Assembly: GCA_029449245.1 (NCBI GenBank)
Contig: JANATF010000002.1
Coordinates: 3,410,001-3,474,000, forward strand
DNA from: Mortierella alpina
Taxonomy: Eukaryota > Mortierellomycota > Mortierellomycetes > Mortierellales > Mortierellaceae
Length of the DNA: 64,000 bases
Direction: 5' to 3'
A program made the translations under genes and the position numbers. Positions within the stretch are counted from its first letter, which is position 1; each line of letters opens with the position of its first letter. Of the stretch, positions 49,441-59,240 are shown one piece after another. Under the pieces are notes generated by a model that worked only from the letters and a program-made list of their open reading frames with translations, was not told where the DNA came from and did no database searches.

Positions 49441-50044
49441 TTTGAGATCCACTATTATGACATTGATTGTCAGGAATTCCACTCTGGAGAACTGGTGTGG
49501 CGGATTGGTTGGTAAATCTGAGCACAGCAACGATGGGAGCCTTTGGGGACCGAGGACCATCAAGCTGGTCAAGTAGGGTGCGAATGGATCTAGCTTCTAT
49601 TTAACTCTCCGAGAATGCCTCCGCACGTTATAAGAGCTGCATCGCCCCGGAGCGTGCATCTTTTACGCAGCCAAGACCTGGGGGTCATCTCTGAGTTCTT
49701 GAGAGCAGGGATATTCTTTCCAGCCTCGTGTATTCAACTTTCAGTATAGAGCTACTTTCGCCGAGACACTGCATCTCTGGGAACGTCCTACTCCAAGAAA
49801 GATCACCTTTGGTGTTAGTAAAAGCTGGCAGTTAACGCGGGACCCTGCAGATCTACGGCTATAGAACAGAGCCCAAGCCCTCTTCAGCATCACTCTTTTC
49901 GTACTTCCAGCATGCGTGTAGGCTGAGCAATGGGTCAGGAAAATCATGGCAGCAAGGCCGTACCAAAAAAATCGTACCTGTTCAAGAATGAACGGCGATG
50001 GTACAGTTCCCTATTCAGGCACAAGCACAGTTTGATTTCCCGCA
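49441..50044. other. Unique sequence between motif cluster and satellite array
   Basis: About 600 bp with no supported gene, apart from the inverted-repeat arm at 49911-49977. A short minus-strand frame at 49741-49947 has no recognisable features. Confidence 0.4.
49911..49977 (+). repeat. Left arm of a ~67-bp inverted repeat flanking the satellite array
   Basis: The reverse complement of this segment aligns with 55345-55411 with, by eye, about 85% identity and one 1-base length difference in the T run. Shared landmarks are ATCATGGCAGCAAGGC and the TACCAAAAAA run. The repeat faces the tandem array that fills the interval between the arms. Confidence 0.75.
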
Positions 50045-53000
50045 GAAATTGGCAAGATTCGCGTTAAACAATTTGCCATCGCAAAGGGCTTTACTCTTGG
50101 TGAAAAGGCCGATTCTGCAACTCAGATGGTGAAGATGAGTAAACCAAGAAAACACTGCCTGGCCTGATGTAGCACGCTCCCGAGGCTCGCGAAAAGTGGC
50201 TGGAATGAGCAGGCGACAAATACACCATTAGCAATCTAAGGTCATATAATTCACGACTCTGCTATGACAGAGAACCCTAGGTACCGCAATGGCACCCGAT
50301 GGCTACCTGGCGGTCCGGATAACAGTGCCAGGCACTTAGAGCCATCTGCAAGGGCTCTGTGGCGCGCTGTGTGGTCTTTATACAGCATTATAGACAATGC
50401 CATTAAGCATTGCGCACAAACCTAAAATATGCACTGATCCGCTGTGCCTGAGTTGCCATGCCATATGGGCCAGAGCATCCATATGGCGCCTCTTATTGGC
50501 CGATCAGACCCGAATCTTGCAGATGCGCGTCGAATAGTGCCGAAATGCTTATAATACGAAACTGCCGGTACGGTGGGCTTGTTCAGAGCGAGCTCGATCG
50601 TCCGAGCTGCTTGAATCGCAATTATAACCAAATTCAGGAATCGGCAAAACATTTGCCGTCGCCAAGGGCCCCACTCTTGGTGTAAAGGCCGATTCTGCAA
50701 CTCAGATGGTGAAGATGAGTAAACCAAGAAAACAGTGCCTGGCGTAATGTAGCACGCTCCCGAGGTTCGAGAAAAGTGGCTGGAAGGAGCAGGCGACAAA
50801 TACACCATTAGCAATCTAAGGTCATATAATTCACGACTCTGCTATGACAGAGAACCCTAGGTACCGCAATGGCACTCGATGGCAACCTGGCGGTCCGTGT
50901 AGCAGTACCAGGCATTGAACACGATCCGCAGGGACTCTGTGGCGCGCTGCATGCTGTCTCTGCAGCAATATATGTAGTTTTGCACAGAGCACAAACCATA
51001 AAAAAAAGCACTGGCTCACTGTGCCTGAGTTCCCATACTCCTTCATATGGGCTATAGCATCCATATGGCGCCTAAAATTGACCGATCAGACCCAGATCTT
51101 GCAGATGCGGTCGAATAGACCCGAAATGCTTATAATGCGATACTACCGGTACGGTGGGCTTGTCCAGAGCGAGCTCGATCGTCCGAGCTCCTTGAATTGC
51201 AATTATATCCAAATTCAAGAATCGGCAACATTCACCATCGCAAAAGGCCTCACTCTTGGTGTAAAGGCCGATTCTGCAGCTCAGATGGTGAAGATGAGTA
51301 AACCAAGAAAACAGTGCCTGGAGTGATGTAGCACGCTCCCGAGGCTCGCGAAAAGTGGCTGGAATGAGCAGGCGACAAATACACCATTAGCAATCTAAGG
51401 TCATATAACTCACGACTCTGCTATGACAGAGAACCCTAGGTACCGCAATGGCGCCCGATGGCTACCTGGCGGTCCGGGTAACAGTGCCAGGCACTTAGGG
51501 CGATCTGCAAGGGCTCTGTGGCGCGCTGTATGGTCTTTATACAGCATTATAGACAATGTCATTAAGCATCGCCCACAAACCTAAAATATGCACTGGCCGG
51601 CTGTGCCGGAGTTGCCATGCCATATGGACCATAGCATCCATATGGCGCCTCTTATTGGCCGATCAGACCCGGATCTTGCAGATGCGCGTCGAATAGTGCC
51701 GAAATGCTTATAATACAATACTGCCGGTACGGTGGGCTTGTTTAGAGTGAGCTCGATCGTCCGAGCTGCTTGAATTACAATTATAACGAAATTCAGGAAT
51801 CGGCGACATTTGCCGTCGCCAAGGGCCCCACTCTTGGTGTAAAGGCCGATTCTGCAACTCAGATGGTGAAGATGAGTAAACCAAGAAAACACAGTGCCTG
51901 GCGTAATGTAGCACGCTCCCGAGGCTCGAGAAAAGTGGCTGGAAGGAGCAGGCGACAAAAACACCATTAGCAATCTAAGGTCATATAATTCACGACTCTG
52001 CTATGACAGAGAACCCTAGGTACCGCAATGGCACTCGATGGCAACCTGGCGGTCCGTGTAGCAGTACCAGGCACTGAACGCGACCCACAAGGACTCTGTG
52101 ACGCGTTGCATGGTGTTTATACTGCATTATATGTACTTTTGCATAGTGCACAAACCTAAAATAAGCACTGGCCCACTGTGCCTGAGTTGCCATACTCCTG
52201 CATATGCGCCATAGGAACCGCATGGCGCCTCTCATTGGCCTATTGGAGCCAGTTCTTGGGAATGCCCGACGACTAGTGCCGAAACGCTTATAATACGATA
52301 CTACCGGTACGATGGGCTTGTCCACAGCGAGCTCGTTCGTCCGATCTGCATGAATTGAAATTATAAAAAAATTCAGGAATCGTCAACATTCGCCGTCGTA
52401 ACGGGCCCTACTCTTTGGTGAAAAGGCGGATTCCGCAACTCAGATGGTGAAGATGATTAAACCAAGAAAACAATGCCTTGCCTGATGTAGCACGCTCCGG
52501 AGGCTCGAGAAAAGTCGATGGAATGAGCAGGCACCAAAAACCTCAATAGCAAACTGAGGCGAGATGATTTACGACACCGTATGAGAGAAAGTCCTGGCTA
52601 CCGCAATGGCACCCCATGGCTACCTGGCGGTCCGGATAACAGTGCCAGGCACTTAGCGCCATCTGCAAGGGCTTTGTGGCGCGCTGTATGGTCTTTATAC
52701 AGCATTATAGACAATGTCATTAAGCATCGCCCACAAACCTAAAATATGCACTGGCCGGCTGTGCCGGAGTTGCCATGCCATATGGACCATAGCATCCATA
52801 TGGCGCCTCTTATTGGCCGATCAGACCCGGATCTTACAGATGCGCGTCGAATAGTGCCGAAATGCTTATAATACAATACTGCCGGTACGGTGGGCTTGTT
52901 CAGAGCGAGCTCGATCGTCCGAGCTGCTTGAATCGCAATTATAACGAAATTCAGGAATCGGCAACATTTGCCGTCGCCAAGGGCCCCACTCTTGGTGTAA

Positions 53001-55328
53001 AGGCCGATTCTGCAACTTAGATGGTGAAGATGAGTAAACCAAGAAAACACTGCCTGGCCTGATGTAGCACGCTCCCGAGGCTCGAGAAAAGTGGCTGGAA
53101 GGAGCAGGCGACAAATACACCATTAGCAATCTAAGGTCATATAATTCACGACTCTGCTATGACAGAGAACCCTAGGTACCGCAATGGCACCCGATGGCTA
53201 CCTGGCGGTCCGGGTAGCAGTACCAGGCACTGAACGCGATCCGCAAGGGCTCTCTGGCGCGCTGCATGGTGTTTCTGCAGCAATATATGTGTTTTGCACA
53301 GAGCACTAATCTTAAAAAAAGCACTGGCTCACTGTGCCTGAGTTCCCATACTTCTTCATATGGGCTATAGCATCCATATGGCGCCTTCTATTGACCGATT
53401 AGACCCAGATCTTGCAGATGCGGTCGAATAGTGCCGAAATGCTTATAATGCGATACTACCGGTACGGTGGGCTTGTCCAGAGCGAGCTCGATCGTCCGAG
53501 CTCCTTGAATCGCAATTATAATCAATTTCAAGAATCTGCAAGATTCACCATCGCAAAGGTCCCAGGTTGGCTTTTGGGAATGGGTCGATTCCGCAACGTA
53601 GACTGTAATGATGAAGAAACCAAGAAAAGAGTGCGGAGCATTATGCACCACACTCTGAGGACTCGAGAAAAGTGGATGGAATGATAAGGCGCCAAAAGAA
53701 CTGAATTAGCAAAGTCGCCCTCCAAAGCTGAGGTCAGATGCTTAAAGCCAGCCCTCGGAGCCGCAATGTCTCTCAAAGGCTACTGGGTGGTCCAGCCAGC
53801 GGTGCCAGGCACTCAATGCAATCCGCCAGGACTCTCCGGTGTGCTTCATGGTGTTTATACAGCATTATATGTAGTTTTGCACAACGCACAAACCTAAAAA
53901 GTGCACTGGCCCACTGTGCCTAAGTTCCCATGCACTTGCATATGGGCCATAGGTGCCGTATGGCGCCTCTCATTGGCCGATCAGGGCCGTATCTTGTAGA
54001 TGCATGTCGCCGCACCTTGCAGATGCCCGTCGACTAGTGCCGAGGTGCTTATAATGAAATACTACCGGTACGGCGGGCTTGTCTAGAGCGAGCTCGATCG
54101 TCCGAACTGCTTGAATTGGAATTATAACCACTTTCAAGAATCGTCAAGATTCGCCATCGCAAAGTCCACTCCCTGGCATTCGCGAACGGGTCGACTCCGT
54201 AACTCAGATTGCGAAGATGAGCAAACCAGGAAAAGTGTGCATGGCGTGATGCCGCACAATCCCAGGGCTGCAGAAAAGCTCATAGGGTGTTCAGGCACCA
54301 AAAATTCATTAGCAAAGTCGCCTTCGAAGGTTGCGGCTAGACAATCAGTATCAGAGAGAGTGAGAGAGCCCTAGGGCCTTCAATGGCTACCTGACTCCCT
54401 GGGTAGCAATGCCAGGCACTCTAGGCGATCCGCGAGGACTCGCTGCTGCGCTGCATAGTGTTTATACAGCATTATATGTAGTTTTGCACAGCCCGCAAAC
54501 TTAAAAATAAACAAAAGCACTGGCCCACTGTACCTGAGGAGATCCCATGCACTTGCATATGGGCCAAAGGTGCCGTATGGCGCCTCTCATTGGCCGATCA
54601 GGGCCGTATCTTGTAGATGCATGTCGCCGTATCTTGCAGATGCCCGTCGACTAGTGCCGAGGTGCTTATAATGAAATACTACCGGTACGGCGGGCTTGTC
54701 TAGAGCGAGCTCGATCGTCCGAACTGCTTGAATTGGAATTATAACCACTTTCAAGAATCGTCAAGATTCGCCATCGCAAAGTCCACTCCCTGGCATTCGC
54801 GAACGGGTCGACTCCGTAACTCAGATTGCGAAGATGAGCAAACCAGGAAAAGTGTTCATGGCGTGATGCAGCACACTCCCAAGGCTGCAGAAAAGCTGAT
54901 GGAGTATTCAGGCGCCAAAAACTTCACTAGCAAAGTCGCCTTCGAAGGTTGCCAGACAACCAGTATCAGAGAGAGTGAGAGAGCCCTGGAGCCTTCAATG
55001 GGTACCTGTCTCCCTGGGTAGCAATGCTAGGCACTCTAGGCGATCCGCGAGGACTCGCTGCTGCACTGCGTGGTGTTTATACAGCATTATATGTAGTTTT
55101 GCACAACGCACAAACCTAAAAAGTGCACTGGCCCACTGTGCCCGAGTTCCCATGCACTTGCATATGGGCCATAGCATCCATATGGCGCCTTTTATTGGCC
55201 GATCAGACCCGCATCTTGTAGATGTGGTCGACTAGTGGCGAAATGCTTATAATACGATACTTCCGGTACCGTGGGCTTGTTCAGAGTGAGCTCGATCGTC
55301 CGAGCCGCTTGAATCGCAATTATAACCA
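50045..55328. repeat. Tandem satellite array, nine units of ~580 bp
   Basis: The conserved CTTATAAT element recurs at 50548, 51129, 51707, 52287, 52864, 53442, 54048, 54664 and 55246, giving spacings of 581, 578, 580, 577, 578, 606, 616 and 582 bp. Each unit also holds a CATATGGCGCC-type segment about 75 bp before it, a GGTACGG element, the inverted motif AGCTCGATCGTCCGAGCT and a block near GATGGTGAAGATGAGTAAAC. Units 1-6 are most alike; units 7-9 are more diverged. Short open frames on the minus strand shift between units, so the array does not look protein-coding. The left end is a partial, more degenerate unit. Confidence 0.95.
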
Positions 55329-55344
55329 AGCTTTCTGTAGTATT

Positions 55345-55411
55345 ATACGATTTTTTGGTACGGTCTTGCTGCCATGATCTTCACTGACCCACTGTTCAGC
55401 CTACACGAACG
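55345..55411 (-). repeat. Right arm of the inverted repeat flanking the satellite array
   Basis: Begins 17 bp beyond the last recognisable unit sequence and mirrors 49911-49977. Shared blocks on this side are GGTACGGTCTTGCTGCCATG and CAGCCTACACG. Confidence 0.75.
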
Positions 55412-56229
55412 CTACAACCACACAAACAGTAGTTCTGGAGAGAGCCTGGACGAAACTCTATATCTGGAGACTGATAAGGCGCCGGATCAGGTATTTGAGT
55501 TCGCAGCAGCAACTTATGATACCAATACACGACCATGTTGATTACTTCGAAATAGAAATCGTCGGCTGCCCCTGTGCCATCATAGCAACCAATACCTACC
55601 ACCGCTTCCTTGATACCAGTGTTACCCAGTCATCATACCCCGATCATCGTGCCATTACAGGGAGGAGTGTTGCGCTGCGTCTTTCGCAACTGGTAAATTG
55701 TTTCTGAAAAGGAATGGTCGCGTTGGCATGGTGTGCAGCTGTGCTGTAGGCAGTGTAACCTATGAATGAGATATGGCTATTCTGAAGGCACTTGCAACTC
55801 TCAAGCCAGCATGCCTGTCTGTGAGGCAGCCTTCGTTCTTGTAGGTGTGCTTTAGATCCCTCTCGCTCGTATACACGTGCAAATTCAGAGAATAGACGAG
55901 TCGCGCTTCATACACTAGCGCAAGAAGAGGATGTATATAGCACACGGTTGTTTTCCTGCTCGGCCATGATACGTTACGAGCAACCGCTATTAGCGTGTAG
56001 GTCAACGCTTCATTTGTATTAGCAGATATGAACGGCGGTGCTTCTGCTCGCTAGTAGTACCAGATCTTCTAGGGCTACCCAACATCGTTTTCAATAGGAG
56101 CTACCTTCACTTCCGTTTCTTTCGACAAAAAATGGCACAACGACTCTGAAAGTAAGTCCTCGTCAAATACTCATCTTCATCGTTATCCCAAGCCAAAATG
56201 AAGCCATTTCACCCTCGACTCGCCGAGCG
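55412..56229. other. Unique sequence right of the satellite array
   Basis: About 800 bp in which I see no gene, RNA gene or repeat. Confidence 0.4.
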
Positions 56230-56377
56230 GTAATGTCACAATATCCAGCTATTCTGACATGTATCTGGAAAAAAGATAGAATGACATGCATGTTAGAATG
56301 TATGGAAAGACGCTAATCTGACGTAAAACGATGGTGCTGTCAGAACAACTAAAATGACATGTCATGTCATATTATCT
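56230..56377. repeat. Right cluster of GATAAT...TGACAT motifs
   Basis: Contains GTAATGTCACAATATCC at 56230, AAGATAGAATGACATGCATG near 56273, CTGACATG near 56257 and CATGTCATATTATC ending at 56376. The first and last blocks match the corresponding blocks of the left cluster at 49262 and 49440 in the same orientation, while the last block also mirrors the left GATAAT start. Confidence 0.5.
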
Positions 56378-56534
56378 TTTTCGGCATAGGGTGAGTGTAT
56401 TTATCTTTATCCTGTCAAAATTGCATGACAACCCGGGTTGCCGAATAGGTTCTCCCAAAAGAAAAGGAGCATCGCCAAAATGGAGTTTGCATCCATTGAT
56501 GCCTGGAAGTTCAGGAGGAGGAAAGAGCAAAAGT

Positions 56535-56560
56535 TCAGCAACTCAGGGATGAGTTGCTGA
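56535..56560. other. Perfect 10-bp hairpin just downstream of the tRNA-Lys gene
   Basis: TCAGCAACTC and GAGTTGCTGA are exact inverted repeats around a 6-nt loop AGGGAT. On the transcribed (minus) strand the hairpin begins 10 nt after the tRNA and is followed by TTTT at 56529-56532, a possible Pol III terminator. Confidence 0.6.
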
Positions 56561-56570
56561 TGAACGCAAG

Positions 56571-56643
56571 CGCCCAACGTGGGGGTCGAACCCACAGCCT
56601 TCAGATTAAGAGTCTGACGCTCTACCGATTGAGCTAGCCGGGC
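56571..56643 (-). tRNA. tRNA-Lys (anticodon CTT)
   Basis: The 73-nt minus-strand sequence folds as a complete cloverleaf. The acceptor stem pairs GCCCGGC with GTTGGGC, including two G-U pairs, with discriminator G. The D arm is GCTC/GAGC with GGT in the loop. The anticodon stem is TCAGA/TCTGA around loop CTCTTAA, which places CTT at 34-36. The T arm is GTGGG/CCCAC around TTCGACC. There is no intron and no encoded CCA. It decodes AAG codons in the cytosol. Confidence 0.96.
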
Positions 56644-56778
56644 AGATATTCGAACAATCTGATTGGTTGAAACTTTGAGATTTCCTGTACATCATGGACC
56701 TGTGAACAATTGAGCGGTCAATTAGAGAGAGTGACGTCACATATGTGCAATTAGAAAGGGTGGTGCAGTTAAGCCACA

Positions 56779-57609
56779 TTCTCTTGGCCCGATGGCATGG
56801 CTTACTTGTCAGGGCACCAACCCAACAATGCTAGGGTTCCAGGTTCGAGTCCTGGGTATCCCATCTGTAAAAAGATGGGAGAAAGCATCCGGGAATGAGG
56901 TGATATTTATACGTTCGGTTGTGTCTGTCGCATATGGTTTAGATTACTCTATCCCCGCTACCCCATTCTATCCTATTCCCTCATATTAGGCACTACTCCA
57001 CCCCCAAAGCACCCCCAGTTTGTCCAATCACCCTCCCCTCCGTCCACATTGTAAACTTTATCGTAGAGGGTGCGGCAGATTTTCAATTGAATGTTATAGA
57101 GAAACACCTAAAATTCCTGGCTCCGCTGGGGTTTGTTGTCTCCCAGCTACTACCTTGGCATGGGGGTTTATATACTGTGCTGAATTGGCAACAAGCGAGT
57201 ACGCCCGCTATAAGGCTAACCCGGGCTCACTTGCCAAGTGTGTCTGGGTGGAAGGAAGAGGAGGAGAGGAGAGGAAAGGAGAGACCAGACAAGTCACACA
57301 AGCCAGTTGGACTCCGCCTAGTCGAAATTCGTTGACAACTCTGGGCCATCTCCCCAGTTGTCATAGCACAGCAGGGAGAGATGGTCTGAGTTGTCCACAC
57401 ATATCCAAAGTATGTGCGATGGCTGCGCAGGGCTCTGGGACCAAGTGCCCAGGCAATGTGACTTCAGGAACGGTTCATAGTGGATGGCACCTATTCAAAG
57501 CTGCCTCAGGGTGCAATCTAATGACGAGCACCTGATACTCCGCTTGGGTCTTCGGCCAAGTAGGCTCATCTAGAAAAATAAAGCATATACGAGCTTTATT
57601 AAAAAAAAA
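56779..57609 (+). mobile_element. tRNA-derived retroposon (SINE-like) with A-tail and target-site duplication
   Basis: The 831-bp element is flanked on both sides by the exact 10-mer TTAAGCCACA (56769-56778 and 57610-57619). Its head carries a tRNA-like T arm: CCAGG, loop TTCGAGT, CCTGG at 56839-56855, which contains a perfect B box GGTTCGAGTCC; TGGCATGGCTTACTTG is a weak A-box candidate upstream. The 3' end is a run of nine A preceded by a perfect 8-bp hairpin AATAAAGC/GCTTTATT. These are the expected marks of LINE-mediated retroposition of a Pol III transcript. The body is unusually long for a SINE; an open frame at 57020-57535 has no recognisable domain and I do not call it a gene. Confidence 0.75.
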
Positions 57610-57619
57610 ATTAAGCCAC

Positions 57620-57922
57620 AATCGCGAGGTGCTGTGTTCGATTCCCGGTCAAAGTGTGCGAATCCCGCGGTCAATCGCAACTTGTATTGTGCTATAGCTC
57701 ATGAATGTTGAGATCTACAAGACAAGTGTGATTGACCTCAGCTCAAGAGCAAAAAGACCGCTGAGAGAGGGTCAGTGAGTGAGTCTTTCTAGCGGTGCTG
57801 CCATCAATCCAGTCGTCCAATACTCCATTTTTGCTCACGGGGGCCGTGGTAGTAGGGCATGGAAGGGTATAGTATGGTCGCTGAAGTTGATTTGATGCAT
57901 AGATGGTTTATTGGCAGAATAG
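57620..57922. other. Sequence with an older tRNA-like B box, right of the retroposon
   Basis: GTTCGATTCC at 57635-57644 followed by CGG resembles a Pol III B box. Removing the retroposon brings TGGTGCAGTTAAG (56761-56773), an A-box-like string, about 30 bp upstream of it, so the insertion may have split an older tRNA-derived copy. The remainder is the 3' flank of the SRPRB gene. Confidence 0.4.
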
Positions 57923-59240
57923 CTAAGAAGACACAGTTGCGATCCAGTCCTTGATGTCGTCAACATTCTTGCTCTCTGCAGAGCATTCGATAAAGTCAAC
58001 CTCGTTCTCGAGATCTTGGAAGGCAAACTCCTTTCCTTCAAAGCCCAAGAACAGATTTTCATTGCCATCAGAGTCCTGAGTGTCCAATGCTGCAGTCCTT
58101 GTCTGTCGCAGTTTATTACTAAGTGATGGTCCATTGTGTACAAGAAAAAAAAGGAAGAGCGTAAGGTGGTTAGAAAACAATAGGCATAATGCTAAAGTAT
58201 TTGTCATGTCAGTGGATGATAAGGAAAGCGAATTCTTACATTTCCACCTCAAGCATGGACTGAATGCGGTCTTTTTTGAATGCTGTCAGGAGTTCCGACT
58301 TGTTGCAGGCAATGAGAACGGGAAGTCGCTCCTCTTGCGCATGTTTGTTGGAGAGAATATCGTAGAGATATCTACAAGGAGAGGACAGAGTGATCGAATG
58401 AATACTGACTGATCGAGTAAGGTCTGTTATCCCGGTTCGAGAGTAAAACTAACGACTTACTCTGCCAAAAGACGTGTCTGACGCGCCACTGTTGCACTAT
58501 CCACGACAAAGACGACTGCGCGGGCAATAGGCATGAACTCTGAGAACTTGAATCGAAGGCGTTCATGTCCAGGAATATCGACAAGATGGACCGACGACTA
58601 TGCAAGGCAAGACAAAGAGGTTAGGGAGATCGAGTAGAAATGTCATTGTTGCCATGAGCAACCCTAGATACTAGGTGCTGCTGATGCTGTCGTCTTCCTT
58701 GATACTATTTTTTTTTTACCTTGCCCTCGGTCAAGACGACATCGGCCTCATTCTCCTTGATAGAGGTGACGGTTTCCACAGCTCTGTCATGGTTGATCTA
58801 CTCCATCCGATCCAAGGCAGAGTTTGAGTTAGATAGGTTTGTTTGAGTGCACGATGCTCTCGATAGGGTCATACGGTATCCAAATTGCCGAGCAAAAACG
58901 ATCAAGGGCGAGGGTGGGTTACCAGATAGTGGATCACGGTCTTGCCGGCGAACGGTAGACCTGTGATGAGGATTGTGTTCTTTGAACTTTTCTTTGCTCC
59001 GAATGCGAAGGTGGCTATGAGAGAAGGGAAGAATGTGTCGAGTCAGGTCATGAGTGCTGGGGAGGTACGGTAAGGCGCAAAAAAAGAAGGGACGAGGACG
59101 ACAGGGGGGGGGGGGGGTGTCTGTCTACCTGCGAGTCCCACGAGGGTGATGAGGGCCAGCAGGGCGAGGAGCGTGTAGTACTCGTTGTTGGCGATGATGA
59201 GCGAGTCTGGGATGAGGCTCCTGAGGGCGGATGGGGACAT
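57923..59240 (-). CDS. SRP102: Signal recognition particle receptor beta subunit (SRPRB/Srp102)
   Basis: Six exons on the minus strand (59129-59240, 58923-59014, 58720-58797, 58461-58597, 58240-58371, 57923-58118) give 248 aa. A single N-terminal membrane helix (TLLALLALITLVGLA) is followed by a small GTPase fold: P-loop GLPFAGKT (G1), DIPGHERLR (G3), ACNKSE (G4, with NKSE in place of NKxD) and ECSA (G5). This order and the N-terminal anchor are diagnostic of SRPRB, the ER membrane GTPase that holds the SRP receptor alpha subunit at the translocon. Each GTPase motif lies on its own exon. The first intron contains a run of 14 G (59104-59117 on the plus strand) 11 nt from the donor site. It is head-to-head with the CBS/PB1 gene. 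Confidence 0.94.

Noticed and set aside
50422-53129. Repeated ~100-130 codon minus-strand frames in the satellite units
   Set aside because: The frame shifts between units by small indels and the encoded peptides diverge in the middle, so there is no sign of coding constraint.
49249-56377. Motif clusters as long terminal repeats of a retrotransposon
   Set aside because: The two clusters match only in short blocks, have different lengths and no TG...CA ends, primer-binding site or polypurine tract.
57020-57535. 171-codon frame in the body of the retroposon
   Set aside because: No recognisable domain, and it sits inside a Pol III-type element; a LINE protein would show reverse transcriptase or endonuclease motifs, which are absent.
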